From the NCBI RefSeq assembly GCF_900119155.1, contig NZ_FPIR01000018.1, positions 1 through 64,000 of the forward strand: DNA of 64,000 bases, read 5' to 3'. Below are positions 34,106-43,039 of this stretch, piece by piece. Below the pieces are notes generated by a model, which was not told the origin of the DNA, made no database searches, and saw only the letters and a program-made list of their open reading frames with translations. Numbering within the stretch: the first letter of the stretch is position 1; the number at the start of each line of letters is the position of its first letter. The position numbers were made by a program, and so were the translations under genes. This DNA comes from Ruminococcus sp. YE71. Its GTDB lineage: Bacteria > Bacillota > Clostridia > Oscillospirales > Ruminococcaceae.

Positions 34106-36223
34106 TCACAACTGATACCTATGCCGCACCGCAAATTCGGGCGCAAACTCCACCGCCGCCGTCCGTTTTGTCAGGTTGAACACCACCGAGTAATTCTCAT
34201 CGCCGGGGATATGGTTCTCGTGCAGAAGCCTGAAAGCCATATCCTCATCGACAATGCCGTCATGTGCATCGAGGTACTCCTGATAGGCAAGATACCTGTC
34301 CTTGCCGAAGCCATCCATTTCGGGGTTGCCGTAAATCAGGAAATTCGAGCAGACCTGATAGGGCTTGTCGCTGCGGAGTATCTTCATCTCGCCGCCCACA
34401 TACTCAATAATGACGCTGTCACCGCTTGCATCGGCTATCTGGAAATGGGTGATGTTATCAGCTGGGGACATGGTGTATTGTTCAAGAAATGCAAGGGCTT
34501 CGCTGACCGTTTTGCACCTGTCTATGATCGCACGATACAGGGAATGATTGGACAGCGGTATCTTTTTGCCGTCCGTTTCGATCTCCGTGCCGCTTGCCGT
34601 GAATATGACGAGCGCAAGCCCGTGCGCGTTCATGCCGTCCTGTATCTCATAGGGCGTACCGAGTACCCTTGCACGGTTGATCGGCTTTTCCACCGTCAGG
34701 TCATCGAACCACTCCCATTCGGTATGAAAATCGTAGCAACAGTAGTACAGCATATTTGAAATCCCGATAGTCTTGCCCGTCACGGCATTTTCCGCAAGCG
34801 TGACACCCGGCAATTTCTTGGGATTGTCAAGGTTATGGCACAGCAGAAAATCACCCTCGGCATTGCGAGCCGTAAAGCCGAAGCAGTTGTGTTTGCATTG
34901 GAAAAGAAAATCGTCGCGCACGCCCTCATACAGATGCTCGATCTGGAACTCCAGCATTGCCCATTCATCGACAGCACCGCATTTCAGGAGTTCATCCAGC
35001 GCATAATCGCCGTAATAGGTGATCTCATAGGCGTTCTCACCGGGGTATTTCCGCAGAGAATCCATTGTTCTGTTCTTGTTTTCGTCCTTGAAACGAAAGG
35101 CGTATTTTTTCTGCTCCTCCGCTTCGATGATGGGGCAGCGGATATACGGCTCTGTCACATCAAGGAGCTTTTCAAAGACCTCATCGACCTCATCATTTTG
35201 GCAAGAACTCATAAATATCAGATAGTACCGTGGTTGTTCCGGCTTGCAGAAAACATAATTCTGACAGCGGAAGGATATGGTCGAGCCGCCGTGACAGATC
35301 AGATCATAGTCACCGCCCGGATACCGCTTCCATCCACGCCAGCCGCAGCCGTAGGGATAAAACTGGAACATCGTATCCAGCGACTTTTCGCCTACGATCT
35401 GCCCTGCAAAAAATGCCCTGTCAAATCTCAGCAGGTCAAGCACATTTGAGTGAATATCTCCGCAGCCCTTGGTGGTAAAGACCTCCGGAATATAAATTCC
35501 AGTTTCGGGAACGCTCGTCACATCGCCCAGTGTGCCTGCCGAGGTGACAGTCATGCCCAGCGGCGTGAAGATCATGTCGTACATCAGATCCTTGTAGGTT
35601 CTCCCCGTGACCATTTCGAGTATCATCGCAAGCAGTCTGTAGTTGGTGTTGCTGTATTCAAAATTCGTGCCGGGGACAAAGTTCAGGTCGCACTTGTAGA
35701 GGTATTCCAAGAAATCATCTTCTGGCATAGTTCCGCCCCAAAATGATTTTCTGATAGCCTCATAGTTACCCCCAAAGAATTTATCCGGCTCTTGACTAAA
35801 GTTCACAATACCCGAACTCATATGCAGGAGGTTGAAAATCCGCATATCACCCGCCTTTTCATATTTCGGGAAATACTTTGTCACATTGTCCCAGATACTC
35901 AGCTTGCCTTCCTCGTCCAGCTTCATGATAAGCGTTGCCGTGAAGGATTTTGTGACCGAGCCGATCTCATAGATGGTCAGCGGAGACACGATCTCGCCGT
36001 CAATGTCCTTTGATCTTGAACCCGAAGTCCAGATGATGTCGCTGTCCGTTGCTAAAAGGAGTGTACCTCTGATGTTCTCGGTCTTTACAAAATCCGTGAG
36101 TTTCCCGATCAGCTCTGCATATTCCGCTTTCACGCTGTGCCAGATGTGTTCGCCTGCATATGCAATATCGGACACGCCGCTGTTTAGCTTTACAAGCTCG
36201 TTTAACACATTATCTTTATTCAT
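34106..36223 (-). CDS. Fusion: beta-lactamase-like serine hydrolase + Ntn-hydrolase-like domain
   Basis: 705 residues, AGGAGA upstream. Residues 35-360 form a class C/penicillin-binding serine hydrolase with SVTK (Ser89, Lys92), YSN in FEYSNTNY near 195 and an HGG-type motif (ICHGGSTIS). Residues 375-705 resemble the linear amide C-N hydrolase/acyl-CoA:6-APA acyltransferase family (NCFGFTARNAEGDFLLCHNL, with Cys as the possible nucleophile, then NAHGLALVIF). In that family Cys is normally exposed by self-cleavage. No signal peptide, so cytoplasmic. Both domains act on amide or lactam substrates, so a two-step modification is possible. Confidence 0.8.
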   Translation of the reverse strand: MNKDNVLNELVKLNSGVSDIAYAGEHIWHSVKAEYAELIGKLTDFVKTENIRGTLLLATDSDIIWTSGSRSKDIDGEIVSPLTIYEIGSVTKSFTATLIMKLDEEGKLSIWDNVTKYFPKYEKAGDMRIFNLLHMSSGIVNFSQEPDKFFGGNYEAIRKSFWGGTMPEDDFLEYLYKCDLNFVPGTNFEYSNTNYRLLAMILEMVTGRTYKDLMYDMIFTPLGMTVTSAGTLGDVTSVPETGIYIPEVFTTKGCGDIHSNVLDLLRFDRAFFAGQIVGEKSLDTMFQFYPYGCGWRGWKRYPGGDYDLICHGGSTISFRCQNYVFCKPEQPRYYLIFMSSCQNDEVDEVFEKLLDVTEPYIRCPIIEAEEQKKYAFRFKDENKNRTMDSLRKYPGENAYEITYYGDYALDELLKCGAVDEWAMLEFQIEHLYEGVRDDFLFQCKHNCFGFTARNAEGDFLLCHNLDNPKKLPGVTLAENAVTGKTIGISNMLYYCCYDFHTEWEWFDDLTVEKPINRARVLGTPYEIQDGMNAHGLALVIFTASGTEIETDGKKIPLSNHSLYRAIIDRCKTVSEALAFLEQYTMSPADNITHFQIADASGDSVIIEYVGGEMKILRSDKPYQVCSNFLIYGNPEMDGFGKDRYLAYQEYLDAHDGIVDEDMAFRLLHENHIPGDENYSVVFNLTKRTAAVEFAPEFAVRHRYQL

Positions 36224-36247
36224 TAGAAATCTCTCCTATCTCAAAAA

Positions 36248-36937
36248 TCATATCAATGACAGCACCAATGTAATGATACCTGCTATCATAAACGGTACTG
36301 AAATAAAATATCCGATCATTCTTACTCTCTTATCGGCGGTAGGCTCGACATAGCTTCCAAGGTCATTTTCGTCGATATAAAGTGTTCTGCTTTCACCGAT
36401 CTGAGGTACACCCATATTGGAATAGACCTCTTTTTCCATTCGGAGCGTTTCGCCGTTCAGCGTGAGCTCATAGACAGGGCAATGCAATACAGCCCCGCCG
36501 GAGCCTAAGCGAGTTTTGCGCTCGATGCAGATGCCCTCGACAGGTGTACTGTACTTTTCGGCAGCTCGTTTTTGTCCGATATATGCTGCAAGCGTACCAC
36601 ATAGTCCTGCTATCAGGAGACCGGCTCCTGCAAGTGTGGGGATATGCGCTGTGATCGCCGTCTTTGTCTGTTCACTGCCGAAGTGATATATCAGCGGAAG
36701 AGCCACTATAATTGCTCCTATGAGAATAGCTACAATGTCGATCCACAAGTCCTTTTTCTTTGCTCGCAGCATAGCTATAAGACCTGCTGTGCCGATCACA
36801 AGAAAGACTTGTCCGAGTATCACGGGAATCAGCCAGCTAAGTTCTGCCGAACGGGATGCATAGACCATTCCAACAACAGAGGCGATAAACCACAGTAGGA
36901 AAATAAAAGATAGGACAAGGCTTAATACGAATTTCAT
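36248..36937 (-). CDS. Four-TM membrane protein (DUF3592-like)
   Basis: 229 residues. Three hydrophobic segments in the first 115 residues (LVLSFIFLLWFIASVVGMVY, LIPVILGQVFLVIGTAGLIA and the pair IVAILIGAIIVALPLIY/LAGAGLLIAGLCGTLAAYI) precede a soluble beta domain of DUF3592 type (VEGICIERKTRLGSGGAVLH, PVYELTLNGETLRMEKEV). A last TM segment follows. GAGGAGAC precedes the ATG. It sits between two beta-lactamase-like genes in one strand-coherent run. Function unknown. Confidence 0.65.
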   Translation of the reverse strand: MKFVLSLVLSFIFLLWFIASVVGMVYASRSAELSWLIPVILGQVFLVIGTAGLIAMLRAKKKDLWIDIVAILIGAIIVALPLIYHFGSEQTKTAITAHIPTLAGAGLLIAGLCGTLAAYIGQKRAAEKYSTPVEGICIERKTRLGSGGAVLHCPVYELTLNGETLRMEKEVYSNMGVPQIGESRTLYIDENDLGSYVEPTADKRVRMIGYFISVPFMIAGIITLVLSLI

Positions 36938-36951
36938 GATGTCTCCTCAAT

Positions 36952-38310
36952 TCACAGCTTCTTGCAGGTGACACCGCCCGCCTCAAAACAGCCCTCGCCA
37001 AAGGTGTGTACCAGCATTCCTTCCTTCATGGCAAAAGCCTTCTCACCGATCGGATAGAGCCGGAATGGTATGCGTTCCCCGAAGATGTTTGCAATAGCAT
37101 AAAGCGCACCGTCACGCAGACAGATCTCCTCTGTATACGCTTTGCTGTCGGCAGGATGCTCATAGCGTCCGCAGTAGGATTCCCATTCCGACTTGTCGGG
37201 ATCTTTGATCGTGATCTGTTCAAGCGTCTGGATAGGATCAAACGCATTTCCCCTGATGACCGCTTCCAGAGCCGAATTCATGCTGTATTCTGCTCTGGTA
37301 TCTTTGCTTTCACGGCAGCATAGTCTTACCATTACTGCATCTTCATCAACAAATCGCTCATACCATGAGGAACAGCCCGACCAGCCTCCGCTGTGGGAAA
37401 CAACAAGCCCGTGATCCGGTTCATTATGGATAAACCAGCCGAAGCCGTAATCCTTACCGATCGGAGTTGCCGCATTCCCACCGTTATTCAGCTTTCCGGG
37501 GGTATACATCATTTCCTGCTCCTCACGGGTCAGCACCGTCTCATTACGCAGTGCCATGTCCCATTTCATCATATCAGAAATTGTGGAATACATATGACCA
37601 CAGCCGTTCATACCGTCCGCCCAGACTGCACAACGGTCAATGCCGTTCGTATCGTCCGGCAGCACATATTTGCCGTCCCGCAGCAGATACCCGTGTGCAA
37701 TATTATTGCCCATCAGTCCGTCCTTTCTTGGATGCAGTCCACAGGTCGAAGTCATTCCGGCTGGCTCAAAGATATTCGTTCGTATGTAGTCCTCAAAAGG
37801 AATGCCGGGAACCTTCTCTATGATCTCTGCCAGAAGGCAGTAACCTGTGTTGGAATATTCCCACTTTTCGCCGGGTGCAAAGCAGGGAGCTTCTCCGCAT
37901 TCACAGAGAAAACGGATGATGATGTCGTTGCCCGGTATGATATTTTCCTGCTTTGCGATCTTTTCGACCCACGGCATATAATCGGGAAGTCCACCAGTGT
38001 GAGTGAGAAGATGCCGTATCGTAACGCCTGAGTAGGGTATCTCCGGGAAAAATTTTGTAATCTCGTCCTCAAGGGTAAGTAGCCCCTGTCGGCGCAGGAG
38101 CATGATCGCTGCGGCAGTAAGCTGTTTGCTCACCGAAGCGAGATAAAACAGCATATCTTCATAAATCGGCTCGTTACCGTTGGGACATTTTATACCGATG
38201 GTACCCTTTGAAATGATCTCGCCGTGTTCGGCATACAGCCAAGCACCAGTGAAACCGCCTTTTTCATGTCCTTCTCTGATCAGATCTTCTATCAGTTTAC
38301 CTTTATCCAA
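36952..38310 (-). CDS. Beta-lactamase-like serine hydrolase (class C/PBP type)
   Basis: 452 residues from a TTG at 38310, with AAGGAG 12 nt upstream; no better start is available. Active-site SVSK (Ser59, Lys62), YSN in WEYSNTGYCL near 148, and HSGGWSG as the KTG equivalent. The last 100 residues form a lipocalin-like DUF3471-type tail. Such enzymes are often esterases or D-aminopeptidases rather than true beta-lactamases. No signal peptide, so a cytoplasmic role is likely. Confidence 0.85.
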   Translation of the reverse strand: MDKGKLIEDLIREGHEKGGFTGAWLYAEHGEIISKGTIGIKCPNGNEPIYEDMLFYLASVSKQLTAAAIMLLRRQGLLTLEDEITKFFPEIPYSGVTIRHLLTHTGGLPDYMPWVEKIAKQENIIPGNDIIIRFLCECGEAPCFAPGEKWEYSNTGYCLLAEIIEKVPGIPFEDYIRTNIFEPAGMTSTCGLHPRKDGLMGNNIAHGYLLRDGKYVLPDDTNGIDRCAVWADGMNGCGHMYSTISDMMKWDMALRNETVLTREEQEMMYTPGKLNNGGNAATPIGKDYGFGWFIHNEPDHGLVVSHSGGWSGCSSWYERFVDEDAVMVRLCCRESKDTRAEYSMNSALEAVIRGNAFDPIQTLEQITIKDPDKSEWESYCGRYEHPADSKAYTEEICLRDGALYAIANIFGERIPFRLYPIGEKAFAMKEGMLVHTFGEGCFEAGGVTCKKL

Positions 38311-38320
38311 ATGTATGATC

Positions 38321-38854
38321 TCACTCCTTCATCAAGTGTCTTGCCCGATACTCTTTTATCATAAGCAGCGTCCTGTATTCCCTCTGATTCCACGCAAGCT
38401 CGCCTACATTGTTCAGCATCGCCCGATTCTTGGCTATCGCTTCATCAATGGTGTACAATGCCGTCCGCATACCATATTGCTTTTCCTGTTCGCTGAGCTG
38501 CGTTTCTCCACGATCAGCGGACACCTCGCAGAAATACAGTCTGCTGATCTGGTGGAATATTCTGCTCTCGTGATAGCTCTTGAAGTCCCTTCGCTTTTCC
38601 TCGATATATCCAAACGGACGAATCGTGTCGAGGATAACGGAGTAACCTGTTTCCTCCCTGATCTCACGGATAAGGGTATCTGCATCGGATTCGCCCTCAT
38701 CCTGACCTCCGCCGGGCAGCTTGACCTCGCCTTTGTTGTCCTCGATCAGCAATAGTTTGTCTCCAATAAAAACGATACCCCGTACAGCGACTCTTGCCCA
38801 TACGTCCATATCTTCATCGTAGTCTTTCGCATCTAACAGCAGTAATCGCTCCAT
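38321..38854 (-). CDS. NUDIX hydrolase
   Basis: 177 residues; the start at 38854 has GGAGG 5 nt upstream. The Nudix box starts at GGGQDEGESDADTLIREIRE and continues ETGY. It is the first gene of the minus-strand run (38854 to 34106), only 10 bp from the next. A -10-like TATAAT (plus ATTATA near 38892) lies upstream. Substrate unknown. Confidence 0.9.
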   Translation of the reverse strand: MERLLLLDAKDYDEDMDVWARVAVRGIVFIGDKLLLIEDNKGEVKLPGGGQDEGESDADTLIREIREETGYSVILDTIRPFGYIEEKRRDFKSYHESRIFHQISRLYFCEVSADRGETQLSEQEKQYGMRTALYTIDEAIAKNRAMLNNVGELAWNQREYRTLLMIKEYRARHLMKE

Positions 38855-39209
38855 AATGACCTCCAAAACATCATTCTGCTACACTTCACCTATTATACTC
38901 TAACATACAAACCTTAATTATTACTTAAATTGGATAGGGACTTTATCACTTTTTTGTGGGGTATGCTACCAATAATTATACCAGAGTTTACCCTATAAAG
39001 TCAATCGACTAAATAGAAAGAGCTTGATTCTACGTCGAAATCAAGCTCTTATGATTATTACCTATATTTGCCGATATAAGGTTCGCTCTGGATTTGTGTC
39101 CTTGGATAGCAGTTATTTTCTTCATAATAAAGCGGAACAGCCAACTTGACTGTTCCGCTATCATAGCCTGCCTATTTGTCTTGGTTTAGAGATACTTCTT
39201 TATGGAGCA
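38855..39209. other. Intergenic region with two strong hairpins
   Basis: Contains the NUDIX promoter region, then a perfect 12-bp hairpin AAGAGCTTGATT (39018-39029)/AATCAAGCTCTT (39039-39050) and a 10-bp hairpin AGCGGAACAG (39131-39140)/CTGTTCCGCT (39150-39159). Both lack long T-runs. Neither is assigned to a gene; they may be element-end structures next to the helicase fragment. Confidence 0.5.
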
Positions 39210-40070
39210 TCACCGAAGTGCGAGGACGTTGACCAGCAGGCACTCACTTACTCCGAGATCAAGGCACTCTGTACCGGTGATGAGCGTATCAAGGAAAAGC
39301 TGATGCTTGAAAATGAAGTGAAGGAACTGAGGGTACTTGCTGCGGAACACCGTAACACGGTATTTGAAATGGAGGACAAGATCGCTCGTTTCCCTGAACA
39401 GGAACAGAAACTTACGGCTATTCTTGCTGATCTCCATACAGACCGTGAAGCACTCCGTAAGCTCCCGATCGATCCTGAGCGTAAACTGCCTGTATTCAAA
39501 ATCACCATTGGTGAGACTGAGTACACCGACAGAAAAGAAGCAGCTAAGGCTTTGGAAGATGCGGTGCTGGCTATCAAATATGCCGATACTCCCGTGAAAG
39601 TCGGCTCTTTCCAGGGCTTTAACCTGAGCGTTACAGTAAACAGCAACATGATGGGCGGCGGTATGTCGGCTTGCCTGCAAGGTGCCGCTTCACATACCAC
39701 AAAGCTGATTGAGAGCTTTGCCCATAACCTGAACCGTCTTGAAGCTGCCCTCTACAATATTGACGGTAGAATTGAGAGAACGCAGGATAACCTCGCAAAA
39801 CTCAGGCTCGATCACGCAGAAGCGCAGAAGATCGTAGCAGAGCCGTTTCCTCAGCAGGAGGAGCTTGACAGCAAAGAGGAAAGGCTGAAAGTCCTGACCG
39901 ATGAACTGAATCAGGCAGCTATTGAAACTAAAAAGAACGCTCCTAAGCGTGAAAAGACCTGTTACTTTGAAAGGGCTAAGATGAAGCGTGATGCGGCTCG
40001 CCTTGCTAAAAAGCCGAGAACTCCGAAGGATAAACCTAAGAGTAAGGATAAGAAGCAAGAAATAGAATAA
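39210..40070 (+). pseudogene. ICE giant helicase (SNF2/DEAD type), C-terminal fragment 1
   Basis: About 286 codons matching the C-terminal coiled-coil region of the very large DEAD/DEAH-helicase-like protein of Tn1549-type integrative elements. It begins in CEDVDQQALTYSEIKALCTG and continues with DERIKEKLMLENEVKELRVL and ETEYTDRKEAAKALEDAVLA. No start codon is associated, and the helicase core (over 1500 residues) is missing. It is 90% or more similar to the fragment at 51650-52592. A 10-bp hairpin (40071-40101) follows. Confidence 0.75.
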
Positions 40071-40242
40071 TTAACTTTGAACCCAGTGGATTCAAAGTTA
40101 ATATAATATGTACTATTAGTATCAATAATAATTCGCTGTATCAAATATATATCTTTCTTATGCAAGATTGATGATTCTTCTATTTTTACATTTTGATAGC
40201 AAGGAACAATATAATATACATGATATTGGTACCGACTGATAA

Positions 40243-40316
40243 AAAGCAAAGGCATATTTTCATGGACTCATGATGACCACAGAGGGTGAGGAGCGTGACC
40301 GAGCAGAATGTATCTA
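40243..40316 (+). pseudogene. Scrap of the small element gene, copy 3
   Basis: 24 codons (KAKAYFHGLMMTTEGEERDR) matching residues 30-55 of the small proteins at 29091 and 30776. It is cut on both sides, and its right border coincides with the truncated end of the DUF4405 gene. Confidence 0.65.
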
Positions 40317-41155
40317 GTGCCGTTCTGTATTGCTGTACTCGGTTCTGTTTGGTTTGTGGTCGTTTGTGTGGACGTGCTTTGCGAAGTCTGCCAACTTGAA
40401 CCGCCAAAGTTTTTTTCTGCATTTTTCTCATTCAATACAGCATTCAGAATAATACCGATGATAATTGCACAGCCCAGCCATACAAGCGGTTTTACCGAAT
40501 ACTTTTTATCTTTATTCTTTTGGGTAACTTCTGACAGCTCAAATCCTGTAAGCACAAAGAACAAAAGCATTGCAATGTTTCGCAGGATAATGAGCCATTT
40601 TGCCGTTGTATAGTCAAGAAAAGCAAAGTGCGTCCGGAACGTGATATAATTCACGATCCCGTTTTTCAGAAACAGCCACAGCCCCACGCCCGAAATACCC
40701 GTCAGTATCACCTTGAATATCCTTTTGCCCTTTTCGGGCATTTTGGCAGTCATAGCTTTTATGTGCAGACCGCTATGTATTCCCATAAGGATAAATGACC
40801 AATAGGACATAGCAAGGTGAAGCGTCCGCGCGGTCATCACATTTATCAGTCCATACATAAATGGAACTGCGTGACCGCTCATTGACATTCCGCTTAGTGC
40901 GGTCAAAGCGATAGCCACAAGAAGCAGTGTATTTACCGCCGTCATAACGATACGGTAGGGCTAATACTTGCCCTTGAAAACCGCTTTATACCATTTTCGG
41001 TTAAGGATATGGTGGATCACAAGCGTTACCGTCATGCCTATACCCAGCCACTCGTGAAGCACATCGCCCGTCACCTGAAAAGCCATTAAAAACAGCAAGA
41101 GAACTGTCAGCACCACATCGACAATCCTTTTGATGATACCTGTCTTTGTCTGCAT
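40317..41155 (-). pseudogene. DUF4405 membrane protein with in-frame TAG
   Basis: The cytochrome-b-like DUF4405 protein starts at 41155 (IIKRIVDVVLTVLLLFLMAF, then HEWLGIGMTVTLVIHHILNR). An in-frame TAG (plus CTA 40961-40963) follows KGKY, after which the family sequence continues at once (PYRIVMTAVNTLLLVAIALT, ARTLHLAMSYWSFILMGIHS). The 3' end is cut at about 40317 by the element scrap. The His pairs suggest haem or quinone-linked electron transfer in the membrane. It is the last gene of the TetR-controlled operon. Confidence 0.75.
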
Positions 41156-41171
41156 AACAGTCCCTCCCTGT

Positions 41172-41900
41172 TTAATTCATGCCGTTGATCCAGTCCTGTA
41201 TCTCGCTCTCGGAGATATTTGCATCGAGCCTATTGCCATCAAGCCAGTTTCCGCTGCCTGCCTGCGAAGCGAGGTTGCTTCCGCTTCTACCTATACCGCT
41301 GCCGCCCGAAGTGCAGAACGGAATGACCGTTTTTCCGTCAAAATCGTGTGCTTCGACAAACGTACTCATCATTCTCGGAGCATCGCCCCACCATATCGGA
41401 TAGCCAATATAAACAGTCGTGTAACCGTCCAGATCAACGGTATCATTTGCAATAGCCGGGCGCACATTCGGGTCGTTCATCTCGATCGTTGTGCGGCTGT
41501 TCTTGTCATTCCAGTCAAGGTCTGCATCGCTGTACAGCTCGGCAGGGATAAGCTCATAAATATCCGCATTTGTAACACTTGCGATACGTTCAGCTACGCC
41601 CTTTGTTGTGCCTGTTGCGGAGAAATACACAACGATCGTGTCAGCACCCGTGTTTTCGTCGAAACCATCAGTTTGCGGCTGTTCTGCGGTCTGTTCGGGT
41701 GCAGCCTTTTCTTCGTCAGATTGTTCTGATTCGGTCACTTCGGCAGACTGCTCCGTCTGCTGTGATTCTGTTCCCTGCAAATCTGCTTGCGTCTGCGCAG
41801 ATGTATCTGCTGCCGGAGAGCTGCTGTTGTCGGTGTTGCCGCAGGCTGTAAAGCCGAGCATACAGAATACGGCAGCCAATGAAATAATGACCTTCTTCAT
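41172..41900 (-). CDS. Flavodoxin-fold lipoprotein
   Basis: 242 residues. Lipoprotein signal with lipobox GFTAC-G (Cys about 20), an acidic Gln/Ser/Thr-rich linker to about residue 85, then a Flavodoxin_4-type domain with the FMN phosphate loop YFSATGTTKGVAE and IGYPIWWGDAPRMM. It is anchored outside the membrane and probably moves electrons with its neighbours, the DUF4405 membrane protein and the flavin reductase. Confidence 0.85.
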   Translation of the reverse strand: MKKVIISLAAVFCMLGFTACGNTDNSSSPAADTSAQTQADLQGTESQQTEQSAEVTESEQSDEEKAAPEQTAEQPQTDGFDENTGADTIVVYFSATGTTKGVAERIASVTNADIYELIPAELYSDADLDWNDKNSRTTIEMNDPNVRPAIANDTVDLDGYTTVYIGYPIWWGDAPRMMSTFVEAHDFDGKTVIPFCTSGGSGIGRSGSNLASQAGSGNWLDGNRLDANISESEIQDWINGMN

Positions 41901-41916
41901 TTACCTATCTCCTATA

Positions 41917-43035
41917 TTACTCATAGTCTCTCCACCAGCGTTCATGGAAACTTTCGGAATCATTCAGATACATGGTTTCGCAGAGCTTTGGTGTTATAAC
42001 TTCAATATTCCTTTCTTCGCAGGCGGCAGTCAGCCTTTCGGGAGAATCGTCCCAGCCATGATCGGAAAGTACGAAAGCTCCCCAGTGGACAGGCATAACA
42101 GCCTTTGCGCGAAGTGTTTCGGCAGCAAGGGCGCTCTCTTCGGGGAACATATGCCAGTAGTGCCAGTTGATACTGTACTGCCCACAGTCTGGCATAAACA
42201 GATCAAATTCACCGAAACGCTTGTGTATCTCCTCAAAATGTGCGCCGTAGCCGGTGTCGCTGCTTTCGAGTATCTGATGATATTTGTCCTTTAATACCCA
42301 CGAACAGAAAAGTGTCGTCTGCTGATTATCAAGCGCCCTGCCCGATTTGTGGTTAGCAGGGGTGCAGTATATTTCCAGTCCGTCAAGGTCAAAGCTCTCC
42401 CACCACGCAAGGTTCGTTACCTTGCTGTCATCGTCTATCCAGCGTGTGATATGCTTGTCGATACCAAGGTGAACTATGTAGTGAGCGGTCTTGCTTTCAA
42501 GCGCTTTTATCGTGTCCATATCAAGGTGATCGTAATGGTCGTGGGTGATAGGCACGGCGTCAATACGGGGAAGATCATCGGCTGTTACGGTCGGCTCGGT
42601 AAATCGTGCAGGACCTGCCCATTGTACAGGCGATGAGCGCTTGCTGAACACGGGGTCAACGAGGATATTTTTACCGTTCATCTGTATCAGCGACGAAGAA
42701 TGTCCCAGCCATGTTATGACCACATCGTCCTCGCTTTCCTTTGCAAAGTCGGGGGTCATCACGGGAAGCCCGGTCTTTGGCGAGGTTTCCTTTGATGATA
42801 CTCTGTTGTCGGCGTTTATGCCTTCAAGCTCCCACTCGGAGGGGTAATTGAAATGCTTGCCGTCAAAATACCCCTCTGCTCTTTTGGCATAGTCCTCACG
42901 GTCTGCTTTGTTCGGTCTGCCGCCGAAAACAGGATATGCCCGCATGAAAATGAGAGCAGCTACTATTACCGCAATTATGATAATTACTATCCAAAGCAAA
43001 ACTCTCACTGCCCTGTGTTTTTTGATAAACTTCAC
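41917..43035 (-). CDS. Membrane-anchored metallo-beta-lactamase-fold hydrolase
   Basis: 372 residues. One N-terminal TM segment (VLLWIVIIIIAVIVAALIFM) is followed by an MBL fold of the NAPE-PLD/UlaG-like type: WLGHSSSLIQM, metal motif THDHYDHLD near 150, ANHKSGR and PVHWGAF. The active site should lie outside the cytoplasm. The substrate is probably a phosphodiester or lactone; not determined. It is in the flavoenzyme operon, 17 bp from its neighbour. Confidence 0.85.
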   Translation of the reverse strand: MKFIKKHRAVRVLLWIVIIIIAVIVAALIFMRAYPVFGGRPNKADREDYAKRAEGYFDGKHFNYPSEWELEGINADNRVSSKETSPKTGLPVMTPDFAKESEDDVVITWLGHSSSLIQMNGKNILVDPVFSKRSSPVQWAGPARFTEPTVTADDLPRIDAVPITHDHYDHLDMDTIKALESKTAHYIVHLGIDKHITRWIDDDSKVTNLAWWESFDLDGLEIYCTPANHKSGRALDNQQTTLFCSWVLKDKYHQILESSDTGYGAHFEEIHKRFGEFDLFMPDCGQYSINWHYWHMFPEESALAAETLRAKAVMPVHWGAFVLSDHGWDDSPERLTAACEERNIEVITPKLCETMYLNDSESFHERWWRDYE

Positions 43036-43039
43036 CCGA

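Noticed and set aside
34835-35449. 204-codon plus-strand frame antisense to the serine hydrolase fusion
   Set aside because: No RBS or recognisable domain; shadow of the real gene.
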